From: Hephaestia caeni
Lineage (GTDB): Bacteria > Pseudomonadota > Alphaproteobacteria > Sphingomonadales > Sphingomonadaceae
Assembly: GCF_003550065.1 (NCBI RefSeq)
Contig: NZ_QXDC01000004.1
Location: forward strand, 434,001-498,000
DNA: 64,000 nucleotides
Reading direction: 5' to 3'
Shown: in pieces, positions 50,390-60,471 of the stretch
How positions within the stretch are numbered: the first letter of the stretch is position 1
Layout: every line of letters starts with the position of its first letter
Made by a program: the position numbers and the translations under genes
The notes under the pieces: model-generated
The model's input: the letters and a program-made list of their open reading frames with translations, nothing else
What the model was told of the DNA's origin: nothing
Databases searched by the model: none

Positions 50390-53337
50390 GACACCACCTC
50401 CGCGCAGCGATCGCACAGCGCGCCGTCTTCAGCGACCTCGGGCAGCAGCCGCCAGCAGCGGCCGCATTTGTGATAATCGGTATGCGCCACCACCACATCA
50501 TCGCCCTGCCGCACTGTCGCGACGATGAACACCTCGGCCAGGCTTTGGGCATCGAGCGGTAGATCGGGCACCGTCACTTTGGCTTCGAGGCTCGATCGGA
50601 TCACCTTCTCGCGCCGCATCGGTTCGATCGCCTCGGTCACCTGCTCGCGCAAGGCCCGCACATCCTCCCAATTGGTGCCGATCGCATCGTCGCCCGGAAG
50701 CGCGGGCAATTCTGGCCATTCGAGGAAATGGACCGAACCGTCGTCGCTCGGAAAGCGCGCCTGCCACACTTCCTCGGCCGTAAAGACGAGGATCGGCGCG
50801 GCGTAGCGCACCAACGCATGGAACAGCACGTCGAACACCGTGCGCGCCCCCCGACGCTTCGGATCGTCGGCGGCGTCGCAATAGAGGCTGTCCTTGCGAA
50901 TATCGAAATAGAAGGCCGACAGATCGTCCTGCGCGAAATCGGTGAGCAGGCGCAGATAGCGGTTGAACTCGTATTTCTCCGCCGCATCGCGCAGATCGGC
51001 GTCGAGCCGCCCGAGCAGATCGAGCACGTAACGCTCGAGTTCGGGCATCTGGCGCACGTCGATTTTCTCGGCATCGGTGTAGCCGTCGAGCGCGCCGAGC
51101 AGGTAGCGGAAGGTGTTGCGCAGCTTGCGATACGCGTCCGACGTGGTGCCGAGCACCTCCTTGCCGATCCGCACGTCCTCGAAATAATCGGTCTGCGCGA
51201 CCCACATGCGCAGGATATCCGCCCCCGATTCGCCGATCACCTTCAGCGGGTCAACGACATTGCCGAGGCTCTTGGACATCTTGCGGCCCTGCCCATCGAG
51301 CGCGAAGCCGTGGGTGAGAACCGCATCATAAGGCGCGCGGCCGCGGGTGCCGCAGCTTTCGAGCAGGCTCGACTGGAACCAGCCGCGATGCTGATCCGAG
51401 CCTTCGAGATAGAGGTCCGCGCGCGTGCCTTCACCATAGCGCGCCTCGATGACGAAGGCGTGCGTGCTGCCCGAATCGAACCACACGTCGAGGATGTCGT
51501 TCTGCGGTTCGTAATCGGCGAGGTCGTATTCGGCGCCGAGCAGCGCCTGATGATCGCCGGTGAACCACGCATCGGCCCCGCCCTCACGAAAGGCCGCGAC
51601 GATGCGGGCATTTACGGCTGGATCGTTCAGATACTCGCCGGTGGCACGATTAACGTAGAGCGCGATCGGCACGCCCCAGGCACGCTGGCGCGAGATCACC
51701 CAATCGGGCCGCCCCTCGACCATCGCGCGGATGCGGTTCTGCGAGCGCGCGGGAACCCACTGCGTCCGCTCGATCGCATCGAGCGCGGTGTCGCGGAGGG
51801 TGGGGCCGTTGGCCGACGGCTCGCTGCGCACAGCCCCGGGCTGTTCGCTGGGCGCGCTACGGTCCATCGGGATGAACCATTGCGGCGTGGCGCGGAAGAT
51901 CACCTTGGCCTTCGAGCGCCACGAATGCGGATACGAATGCGCGAAATCGTCGGTCGCCGCGAGCAGCGCCCCGGCCGCGCGAAGGTCCGAACAGATCGGC
52001 CCGTCGGCAGCGACGAACTTCTTGTTGATGACGCTGCCCTGCCCGCCGAGCCACGCCCAATCCGCGCGGTACATGCCGCCCGCATCGACCGCGAACACCG
52101 GATCGATACCATGCGCCTTGCACAGCAGGAAATCGTCCTCGCCATGATCGGGCGCCATGTGGACGAGCCCGGTGCCCGCGTCGGTGGTGACGAAATCGCC
52201 GGGGAGGAACGGGCGCGGCTTGGCGAAGAAGGCGAGCGCAGCGTCCCCCTCCCCGTCATTCCCGCGAAGGCGGGAATCCAGATTGGCTGACGTTGAAGCT
52301 TCTGGATTCCCGCCTTCGCGGGAATGACGAAGGGCGTTGTAGATTGGGTGCCGAGCCTTGGCGCCGGCAAGCTGCGAGCCCTTAAAGCGACCGCGCTCGT
52401 GCAGAGTTCGGCCAATTCTCTCTTCAAATTGGTCCACCAGAGGAGCCGCTACAATGTAGAGTCCGCGCTCACGAATGAGCGGCATTTCTGATCGATCAGG
52501 CCCGATGAAGCCAGCTTCGCCCTCAAAGAGCAAGCCGACAATATACTCAATGTCTTCACCATAACTCAGCGCCTGGTTCACCGGGATCGTCCACGGCGTC
52601 GTCGTCCAGATCACCGCGTGGGCGCCGACTAACTCGGGCGCGTTGGGCGCCTCGACAATCTCGAACGCCACGTCGATCTGGGTCGAGACGATATCCTCAT
52701 ACTCGACCTCGGCCTCGGCCAGCGCGGTCTTTTCGACCGGGGACCACATCACCGGCTTGGCGCCGCGGTAGAGCTGGCCGCTCTCGGCGAACTTGAGGAG
52801 TTCCGAAACGATCGTCGCCTCGGCCTCGTAGTTCATCGTGAGGTACGGATCGTCCCAATCGCCCATCACGCCCAAGCGCTCGAACTGGGCGCGCTGCACG
52901 GCGACCCATTTTTCGGCATAAGCGCGGCATTCGGCGCGGAACTGCGCGACCGGCACCTCGTCCTTGTTCTGCTTCTTCGCGCGATAGGCTTCCTCGACCT
53001 TCCATTCGATCGGCAGGCCGTGGCAATCCCAACCGGGGACATAGGGCGCGTCGCGGCCCATCAGCGAGCGGCTGCGAACGATGATGTCCTTCAGCACCTT
53101 GTTCATCGCGTGGCCCATGTGGATGTCGCCATTGGCGTAGGGCGGGCCGTCGTGGAGGATGAAGCGCTTGGCGTTCGCGCGTTGCTCGCGCAGCCGCTGA
53201 TAGACGCCGATCTTCTGCCAGCGCTCCAGAATCCCCGGCTCCTTGGCGGCGAGGCCAGCCTTCATCGGGAAATCGGTCTTCGGCAGGAAGACGGTGTCGC
53301 GCCAGTCGCGGGTGGTGGTGTCGGATGCGTCGGTCAT
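50386..53337 (-). CDS. ileS: Isoleucyl-tRNA synthetase with in-frame palindromic insert
   Basis: The product has 983 residues from ATG 53337 (MTDASDTT). The HIGH-type motif is DGPPYANGDIHMGHA, the KMSKS motif is GRKMSKSLGN, and a C-terminal zinc site is formed by CGRCWRL and CDRCAE. The editing domain (about 200-450) includes TTDAGTGLVHMAPDHGEDDF. Residues 337-361 (HSREGGNPEASTSANLDSRL and RGND) are translated from a 74-base palindrome and are not part of the family. They lie in a loop just before the conserved editing motif. It charges tRNA-Ile and must be functional, so the insert appears tolerated. Overlaps ribF (ATGA) and lspA. Confidence 0.96.
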   Translation of the reverse strand: MTDASDTTTRDWRDTVFLPKTDFPMKAGLAAKEPGILERWQKIGVYQRLREQRANAKRFILHDGPPYANGDIHMGHAMNKVLKDIIVRSRSLMGRDAPYVPGWDCHGLPIEWKVEEAYRAKKQNKDEVPVAQFRAECRAYAEKWVAVQRAQFERLGVMGDWDDPYLTMNYEAEATIVSELLKFAESGQLYRGAKPVMWSPVEKTALAEAEVEYEDIVSTQIDVAFEIVEAPNAPELVGAHAVIWTTTPWTIPVNQALSYGEDIEYIVGLLFEGEAGFIGPDRSEMPLIRERGLYIVAAPLVDQFEERIGRTLHERGRFKGSQLAGAKARHPIYNALRHSREGGNPEASTSANLDSRLRGNDGEGDAALAFFAKPRPFLPGDFVTTDAGTGLVHMAPDHGEDDFLLCKAHGIDPVFAVDAGGMYRADWAWLGGQGSVINKKFVAADGPICSDLRAAGALLAATDDFAHSYPHSWRSKAKVIFRATPQWFIPMDRSAPSEQPGAVRSEPSANGPTLRDTALDAIERTQWVPARSQNRIRAMVEGRPDWVISRQRAWGVPIALYVNRATGEYLNDPAVNARIVAAFREGGADAWFTGDHQALLGAEYDLADYEPQNDILDVWFDSGSTHAFVIEARYGEGTRADLYLEGSDQHRGWFQSSLLESCGTRGRAPYDAVLTHGFALDGQGRKMSKSLGNVVDPLKVIGESGADILRMWVAQTDYFEDVRIGKEVLGTTSDAYRKLRNTFRYLLGALDGYTDAEKIDVRQMPELERYVLDLLGRLDADLRDAAEKYEFNRYLRLLTDFAQDDLSAFYFDIRKDSLYCDAADDPKRRGARTVFDVLFHALVRYAAPILVFTAEEVWQARFPSDDGSVHFLEWPELPALPGDDAIGTNWEDVRALREQVTEAIEPMRREKVIRSSLEAKVTVPDLPLDAQSLAEVFIVATVRQGDDVVVAHTDYHKCGRCWRLLPEVAEDGALCDRCAEVVS
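52255..52328. repeat. Palindromic repeat inserted in ileS
   Basis: The 28-base arms 52255-52282 and 52301-52328 are perfectly complementary around an 18-base loop. The arms begin GTCATTCCCGCGAAGGCGGG. A shorter relative, GTCATTCCGG-cgag-CGCCGGAATC, lies between genes at 57721. The ATTCC...GGAAT ends recall dRS3-type palindromes of other Proteobacteria. The length 74 is not a multiple of three by itself, so one further base at the junction keeps the frame. Confidence 0.95.
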
Positions 53338-54269
53338 GGAGTCGCGGCACTTAAGGCGCGGCGCGCCTCGGCGCAATCGGCCTCGATCTGGCGGACCAAG
53401 GCATCGAGATCGTCGAATTTCGCTTCGGGGCGGAGGAAGTCGATCAGCTCGACGTCGATCGTCTGGCCGTAGAGATCGCCCGAAAAGTCGAAGAAATAGG
53501 GTTCGAGCAATTCGCGGGGCGGATCGAAGGTCGGGCGGATACCGAGGTTCGCCGCGCCGCCCAGCACGCGGCCGTCGGGCAGTCGCCCGCGCACCGCGTA
53601 GATGCCATAGGCGGGGCGCACGTAATTGGCGAGCCCGAGGTTGGCGGTGGGATAGCCGAGATCACGCCCGCGCTTGTCGCCGTGTTCGACCACGCCCCGG
53701 ATCGTGAACGGCCGCGTCAACAACCGCGCCGCGCCGCGCGGATCGCCGGCCTTGAGCAGCGCGCGGATGCGGCTGGAGGAAACCACCTCGCCATCCATCG
53801 TCACCGGCGCCACGGTATCGACCGAGAAGCCGTCGCGACGCCCCAGGTCGGCGAGTTGCGCCACGCTACCCGAGCGCCCCTTGCCGAAGGTGAAATCGTC
53901 GCCGGTGACGACGCCGCCGACGCCGATCTCGCCGAGCAGCCGCTCGGTCACGAACGCCTCGGCGCTCAGCCCGGCGAGCGCGGCGTCGAAGGTGAACACC
54001 AGCATCTCGTCGGCGCCCGCCGCCTTCACCAGCGCCTCGCGCTGATCGAGCGACGTCAGGCGGAACCATGCGCTTTCCGGACGAAAAAAGCGCATCGGAT
54101 GCGGATCGAAGGTCGCGACCAGCGCCGGCCGCCCCTCGACGCGGGCACGCGCCACCGCGCGGCCCACCACCGCCTGGTGGCCGCTGTGAAACCCATCGAA
54201 ATTGCCGAGCGCGACGATCCCGCCCCGCAAATGAGCGGGCACCGCCGAGCCGCCGTCCAGCCGCTCCAT
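53334..54269 (-). CDS. ribF: Bifunctional riboflavin kinase/FAD synthetase
   Basis: The product has 311 residues from ATG 54269. The nucleotidylyl-transferase domain has GNFDGFHSGHQAVV (HxGH-like), FDPHPMRFF and SSSRIRALLKAGD. The C-terminal flavokinase domain has RGRDLGYPTANL and GIYAVRG. It makes FMN from riboflavin and then FAD. The stop overlaps the ileS start by 4 bases; ribF-ileS-lspA is a common arrangement. Confidence 0.95.
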   Translation of the reverse strand: MERLDGGSAVPAHLRGGIVALGNFDGFHSGHQAVVGRAVARARVEGRPALVATFDPHPMRFFRPESAWFRLTSLDQREALVKAAGADEMLVFTFDAALAGLSAEAFVTERLLGEIGVGGVVTGDDFTFGKGRSGSVAQLADLGRRDGFSVDTVAPVTMDGEVVSSSRIRALLKAGDPRGAARLLTRPFTIRGVVEHGDKRGRDLGYPTANLGLANYVRPAYGIYAVRGRLPDGRVLGGAANLGIRPTFDPPRELLEPYFFDFSGDLYGQTIDVELIDFLRPEAKFDDLDALVRQIEADCAEARRALSAATP

Positions 54270-54320
54270 CGGCCGCGCTATAGGGGGGTGCGCCCGTCCA
54301 TGCCAGCCCAGCGACAGCAC

Positions 54321-55582
<1,262 letters not shown>

Positions 55583-55662
55583 CCGAAACGCCTAGCGGCT
55601 TGCCGCGCCCCCGCCAAGCCGGACGCTGACGATGCGCGAGGATCAACGAAAGAAGAAGGCCC

Positions 55663-55687
55663 TTCGACAAGCTCAGGGCGAACGGTT
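55663..55687. repeat. Sphingomonad interspersed repeat, second copy
   Basis: TTCGACAAGCTCAGGGCGAA and the next five bases are identical to 12515-12539, and TAAAGGC follows both copies 5-6 bases later. It lies in the 236-base gap between thyA and the methyltransferase gene, where nothing else is seen. Copies of this sequence are common in sphingomonads. Confidence 0.8.
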
Positions 55688-55818
55688 CGGGTTAAAGGCT
55701 CGTCGTTCCAGAGACGACCCGCATGCCGCATCGGCGACGCCTCTGCGCCTCCGCGTCTCTGCGCGAATCCGTGTTCTTCGTGCCCGACTGATCGCCCCAG
55801 CCCCCGATCACCCCGCAC

Positions 55819-56577
55819 TCAGCTCGGCTGGCGATCGCCAGGTTCCAGCCGGCAGGGCTTGATCGCATCGGGCTCGGGACGTGGGCCGACGGCGCGGAAG
55901 GCGGCGAGATAACCACCCGCCGAAGGCATCTCGCGCATCTCGACCAGCTTGTAGCCGACCGCGGCGAATTCGCATTCGAGCAGCTTGGGCGGCATACCGT
56001 GGTTCTGTGGCACGCGATCGGCATCGACGACGATGACCTCGCCCGTCGCGGCCAGCGACGGCCGCAAACGCCAGAGGAATTCGTAGGGCTGCTGGATCTC
56101 GTGGTACATATGGACCATCAGTACGCGATCGAAGCTGTTGGGGGGCAGCTTGGGATCGGCGGGCTCGCCGAGCCGGACGCTGACATTGTCGAGCCGCTCG
56201 CGCGCGACGCGTTCGGCGAGCGCATCGCGGACCTGCGGCATGATGTCTTCGGCGAGCACGCGCCCCTCGGCGCCGACACGGTTCGCGAGGCGGACAGTGT
56301 AATAGCCCTGCCCCGCGCCGATATCGGCGACGGTCATGCCCGGCGCAATCCCGGCCTTGTCCATCACATCGGCCGCCTCGTTGAGCCGATCGCGCGCTTC
56401 CTCGGTCGACCAGCGGCTCGAGATGATCGTGGCGACGGGACGATCGGCATCGGGGAAAGTGCCGACATCCTCTTTCTGGTCATGCTTGATCAGCGGCGTC
56501 GAGCCGTCGCACGCCGACAGCACGAGCGCCAGGCCGGTCACCGCGGCCAGCCCTATTCCCGGCCTTCCCGGCCTCAT
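55819..56577 (-). CDS. SAM-dependent methyltransferase lipoprotein
   Basis: The product has 252 residues from ATG 56577, whose ATGA overlaps the prfB stop. The signal [20 protein letters not shown] ends in the lipobox LSAC, so it would be membrane-anchored. Class I methyltransferase motifs follow: [20 protein letters not shown] (motif I) and [13 protein letters not shown]. An exported methyltransferase is unusual because S-adenosylmethionine is cytoplasmic; such proteins are nevertheless conserved in sphingomonads. The substrate is unknown. Confidence 0.82.
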   Translation of the reverse strand: MRPGRPGIGLAAVTGLALVLSACDGSTPLIKHDQKEDVGTFPDADRPVATIISSRWSTEEARDRLNEAADVMDKAGIAPGMTVADIGAGQGYYTVRLANRVGAEGRVLAEDIMPQVRDALAERVARERLDNVSVRLGEPADPKLPPNSFDRVLMVHMYHEIQQPYEFLWRLRPSLAATGEVIVVDADRVPQNHGMPPKLLECEFAAVGYKLVEMREMPSAGGYLAAFRAVGPRPEPDAIKPCRLEPGDRQPS

Positions 56578-57701
56578 TCGACGTCCTCGACCTCGACCGT
56601 CTCGCCCGTCACGCGCTGCGACAGCGCCGCGGCCATGAAGTCGTCGAGATCGCCGTCGAGCACGTCGGACGGCGTCGGCGAGGTGACGCCGGTGCGCAGA
56701 TCCTTCACCATCTGGTACGGCTGGAGGACGTAGGACCGGATCTGGTGGCCCCAGCCGATATCGGTCTTGCTCGCGTTCTCCGCATTGGCCGCGGCCTCGC
56801 GCTCGGCAAGCTCGCGTTCGTAGAGCCGCGCGCGGAGCTGGTTGTACGCCTCGGCCTTGTTCTTGTGCTGCGAGCGCTGGTTCTGGCACTGGACGACGAT
56901 GCCGGTGGGCAGATGCGTGATCCGCACCGCCGAATCGGTGGTGTTGATGTGCTGCCCGCCCGCGCCGGACGCGCGATAGGTGTCGATGCGCAGCTCGCTT
57001 TCGTTGATCTCGACCTCGATATTGTCGTCGATCACGGGATAGACCCAGACGCTGGCGAAGCTGGTGTGGCGGCGCGCGGCGCTGTCGTACGGGCTGATGC
57101 GGACGAGGCGATGGACGCCGCTTTCGGTCTTGGCATAGCCGTACGCATTCTCGCCCTTGAGCAACAGCGTCGCGGATTTGATCCCCGCCTGCTCGCCCGA
57201 ATGCTGGTCGATCAGTTCGACCTTCATGCCGTGGCGCTCGGCCCAGCGCGTATACATGCGCTGGAGCATCCCGGCCCAATCCTGGCTCTCGGTGCCGCCG
57301 GCGCCGGCATTGACCTCGACATAGGTGTCGTTGGCGTCGGCCTCACCCGAGAGCAGCGCCTTGACCTTGCTTTCGTCGGCACGGCGCGCGAGCGCGGCGA
57401 GATTCTCGGTGCCTTCGGCCGCCATCTCCTCGTCGCCTTCGGCCTCGGCAAGCTCGATCAGCTCGGCGGTGTCGGCAAGTTCGGTCTCGATCGCGCGGGT
57501 CGCGGTGATCGCCTCGTCGAGCCGCTGGCGCTCGCGCATCACCGACTGGGCGAGCTTGGGATCGTCCCACAGCGACTGATCCTCGACGCGCGCGTTGAGT
57601 TCATCGAGACGGCGGAGCGCGCGATCCCAATCGAGGAAGCGGCGAAGCAACGCTAGCGCCTCGTTGATCGTATCGACATGGGCCTGCGCTTCGGCGCGCA
57701 T
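56574..57701 (-). CDS. prfB: Peptide chain release factor 2
   Basis: The product has 375 residues from ATG 57701 (MRAEAQAH). The GGQ motif is in [14 protein letters not shown], and the codon-recognition tripeptide appears as SPY in [14 protein letters not shown]. The reading frame is continuous; the programmed frameshift known from E. coli is absent, as is usual in this class. It ends translation at UGA and UAA. It is followed by a methyltransferase gene with a 4-base overlap. Confidence 0.95.
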   Translation of the reverse strand: MRAEAQAHVDTINEALALLRRFLDWDRALRRLDELNARVEDQSLWDDPKLAQSVMRERQRLDEAITATRAIETELADTAELIELAEAEGDEEMAAEGTENLAALARRADESKVKALLSGEADANDTYVEVNAGAGGTESQDWAGMLQRMYTRWAERHGMKVELIDQHSGEQAGIKSATLLLKGENAYGYAKTESGVHRLVRISPYDSAARRHTSFASVWVYPVIDDNIEVEINESELRIDTYRASGAGGQHINTTDSAVRITHLPTGIVVQCQNQRSQHKNKAEAYNQLRARLYERELAEREAAANAENASKTDIGWGHQIRSYVLQPYQMVKDLRTGVTSPTPSDVLDGDLDDFMAAALSQRVTGETVEVEDVE

Positions 57702-57720
57702 GGGTAATTCCAATCAGTGC

Positions 57721-57744
57721 GTCATTCCGGCGAGCGCCGGAATC
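57721..57744. repeat. Short ATTCC palindrome related to the ileS insert
   Basis: GTCATTCCGGCGAGCGCCGG followed by AATC is a hairpin with the same outer GTCATTCC...GGAATC ends as the ileS insert. It lies 20 bases upstream of prfB in the gap to the penicillin-binding protein gene. It appears to be the intergenic form of the same repeat family. Confidence 0.75.
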
Positions 57745-57808
57745 TCATTGTGGTGGCTCGGGCGCCGTCGCGCCAGACGGCAGGGATAGTCGGGCGCCGC
57801 GGCGCCGA

Positions 57809-57852
57809 CTAGGGCCGATCGACATTCAGTTCTGAATGTCGATCGGCCCTAG
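57809..57852. terminator. 21-base perfect hairpin after the penicillin-binding protein gene
   Basis: The arms 57809-57829 and 57832-57852 match perfectly over 21 bases with a two-base loop (CTAGGGCCGATCGACATTC...). The TAG stop codon of the penicillin-binding protein gene lies inside the right arm. A second near-palindrome TAGTCGGGCGCC/GGCGCCGACTA (57787-57811) adjoins it. There is no U-tract. It likely ends or protects the transcript. Confidence 0.8.
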
Positions 57853-60353
57853 TAAATCCCGCCCTCCCTTTGCAAGAAGTCGCTGTCGCGCGGCTGATCG
57901 ACGGGCGCGGCCTCCTTGGGCTTTTCCGCCACGGTCTCGTCGCGCTTGATCGCCCGGCGCGGCTCGCTTTCGGGCTTGAACGCTTCCCAGATCACCGGCG
58001 ACAGCGGATCGTTCGACGGCCATGTGCCGAACACGGGCTTGCCGCTGCGACGGTCGATGCGGACCATGCGGATGCCCGGCGGGGCGCGGAACGGCTCGAT
58101 CGGCAGGCCCTTGTATGCCTTTTCCGCAAATTGCTTGAAGATCGGCGCCGCGATCGTGCCGCCCTGGGCGTAGCCGCCCAGCTTGCGCGGATTGTCATAG
58201 CCCAGATAGAGGCCGCCGATCATCTGCGGGGTGCCGCCGATGAACCACACGTCGGTGGGGCCGGTGGTGGTGCCCGTCTTGCCCATCATCGGCCGGCCGA
58301 GATCGCGCAGCGTCCGCGCGGTGCCCCGTTCGACGACGCCTTCGGTGATGAGGACCATCTGATAGGCGGTCAGCGGATCGACCGCCTGGCGCGTGCGAAT
58401 CTGCGGCCGCGGCATCGGCTGGCCGTTCCAGTCGGGGGCGTTGCAGCCCGCGCAGGCGCGCCAGTTGGCCGGCCAGATGACCTTGCCGTGGCGATCCTGG
58501 ACAAAATCGATCAGCGTCGGATCGTGCCACTTGCCCTGGTTGGCGAGCACCGAAAAGGCGTTGACCATGCGCTCTACCGTGGTTTCGCCCGCGCCCAGCG
58601 CCATCGAGAGATAGGGCGGATAATCGCCCACGCCCATCCGCTTGGCGAGATCAACGACATGCGTCATCCCCGTCTGCGCGGCCGCGCGCACCGTCATCAG
58701 GTTGCGCGACTGTTCGATCCCCCAGCGCATCGTGTGCGGGCCGGAGCCGCTGCCGCCGCCGAAATTGCGGAAGCATTTCTGCCCCAGCCGCGCGCCCTGA
58801 TAGACGCAGAACGGCCCGTCGACGATGATCGAGGCGGGCGTCATCCCCTGTTCGAGCGCGGCCGAATAGACGATCGGCTTGATCGTCGATCCCGGCTGGC
58901 GCATCGCCTGCGTCGCGCGGTTGAACGACTGGATACGCGAATCGAAGCCGCCCTGCATCGCGATGATGCGCCCCGTATCGGGCTGCTCGACAATCATGCC
59001 GCCCGATACCGCGGGGATGCTGCGCAGCGACCAGGCCGATCCCGACGGGGCGACCGCGATGATGTCCCCGGGCTTCAACGCGGCGAACGCGGTGCCGCCC
59101 TTGCCGCGCACGGGCATCGTCGCATTGCCGCGCGGCAGATCACCGGTCTTGCCGCTGGCGAAGACGAGGCGCGCGGTGCCGCCGTCAACCCCCGCCACGA
59201 TCGCCGCCTGCCAATCCTCGTAATCGAGGCCGATATTGCTCATCAGCAGCGCCGACTGCCAGCCGTCGCCGTCGACATCGACGTGGCGGATCGGCCCCGA
59301 CCAGCCGCGCCCGCGATCGTAGCGGATCAGCCCGTCGCGCAGCGCCTTCTGCGCATATTCCTGGATCTGCGGATCGAGCGAGGTGCGCACCCACAGGCCG
59401 CCGGCATAGACGCTGTGCGGGCCGTCCTCGGGCTTTTCGCCGAAACGGTCGATCAGCTCGCGCCGTACGGCTTCGATGAAATAGCCGCCGACGCGATCGA
59501 ACTTGCGCAGCCGCTGGCGCACCGTGCCGAGCGGCTCGGCATCGGCGGCGGCATATTGCGCCTGATCGATGAAGCTGTTGTCGAGCATCGCCTTGAGCAC
59601 GTAATGCCGCCGCGCCAGCGCCGCATCCTTGTCGCGCACGGGATCGTAATTGGCCGGCCCCTTGGGCAGAATCGCGAGATAGGCGAATTGCGCGAGATCG
59701 AGCTGATCGAGCGGCTTGCCGTAATAAGCGTGCGCCGCGGCCTCGACCCCGTACGCGTTGCGGCCGAGGAAAATCTGATTGAGGTAAAGCTCGAGGATCT
59801 GCTGCTTGGTCAGCGCCTGTTCGATCTTCCAGGCGAGGATCGCTTCCTTGGCCTTGCGCGTGTAGCTGACCTCGTTACCCACGAGCAGGTTCTTGGCGAC
59901 CTGCTGGGTGATCGTCGAGGCGCCGATCGGGCGGCCCGAATGGGTGAGGTTGGTCCACGCCGCGTTGGCGATGCCCGCGAGATCGACGCCGTGATGCTGG
60001 AAGAAGGTGCGATCCTCGGCCGCGAGGATCGCCTTCACCATCAGCGGCGGAAATTCGTCGTACGACAGTTCGACACGGCGCTCGCGCGCGTACGAATGGA
60101 CCGGCTCGCCGTTGATGCCGCGCACATAGGTGGGCAGTGGCGGTTCATAGGCGCGCAGCTTGTCGACCGACGGCAGCCCGCGCGCGAACAGCAGCCAGAT
60201 CAGGAAAATACCGAGCAGGCCCAGGCCGGCGAGAACCACGATCGCCTTGCCCCACCAGCGGCTCCAGACGCGCCTGAAGAAACCGCCGACGCCCGCGACC
60301 TCGCGGCGCAGCTTCAGCCGCATGTTCGTTTCGGTAGCTTCGGAACCCGCCAT
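57849..60353 (-). CDS. mrcA: Penicillin-binding protein 1A
   Basis: The product has 834 residues. A membrane anchor (KAIVVLAGLGLLGIFLIWLL, about 36-55) is followed by the GT51 glycosyltransferase domain with Glu113 in AAEDRTFFQHHGVD. The transpeptidase domain has the active serine in RQPGSTIKP (Ser489, Lys492), an SRN triad in EQSRNLMT and KTGTT near 690. An OB-like insertion separates the two, as in PBP1A. It polymerises and cross-links peptidoglycan. The amidase gene follows upstream on the same strand, so both act on the wall. Confidence 0.95.
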   Translation of the reverse strand: MAGSEATETNMRLKLRREVAGVGGFFRRVWSRWWGKAIVVLAGLGLLGIFLIWLLFARGLPSVDKLRAYEPPLPTYVRGINGEPVHSYARERRVELSYDEFPPLMVKAILAAEDRTFFQHHGVDLAGIANAAWTNLTHSGRPIGASTITQQVAKNLLVGNEVSYTRKAKEAILAWKIEQALTKQQILELYLNQIFLGRNAYGVEAAAHAYYGKPLDQLDLAQFAYLAILPKGPANYDPVRDKDAALARRHYVLKAMLDNSFIDQAQYAAADAEPLGTVRQRLRKFDRVGGYFIEAVRRELIDRFGEKPEDGPHSVYAGGLWVRTSLDPQIQEYAQKALRDGLIRYDRGRGWSGPIRHVDVDGDGWQSALLMSNIGLDYEDWQAAIVAGVDGGTARLVFASGKTGDLPRGNATMPVRGKGGTAFAALKPGDIIAVAPSGSAWSLRSIPAVSGGMIVEQPDTGRIIAMQGGFDSRIQSFNRATQAMRQPGSTIKPIVYSAALEQGMTPASIIVDGPFCVYQGARLGQKCFRNFGGGSGSGPHTMRWGIEQSRNLMTVRAAAQTGMTHVVDLAKRMGVGDYPPYLSMALGAGETTVERMVNAFSVLANQGKWHDPTLIDFVQDRHGKVIWPANWRACAGCNAPDWNGQPMPRPQIRTRQAVDPLTAYQMVLITEGVVERGTARTLRDLGRPMMGKTGTTTGPTDVWFIGGTPQMIGGLYLGYDNPRKLGGYAQGGTIAAPIFKQFAEKAYKGLPIEPFRAPPGIRMVRIDRRSGKPVFGTWPSNDPLSPVIWEAFKPESEPRRAIKRDETVAEKPKEAAPVDQPRDSDFLQREGGIY

Positions 60354-60471
60354 CGCGGTGGTGCTGTAGCAACTTTATCGACGCTTGCCAGCATAGATGC
60401 GGCGAGGCACCACTCCTCGCTGTCGCCCCCATCACCCCGGACCCGTTCCGGCGTGACGGAGGGGATTTCAT

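Noticed and set aside
56574..57701. Programmed frameshift in prfB
   Set aside because: The frame is open from ATG to stop and no in-frame UGA slip site is seen near codon 25, so no frameshift is needed.
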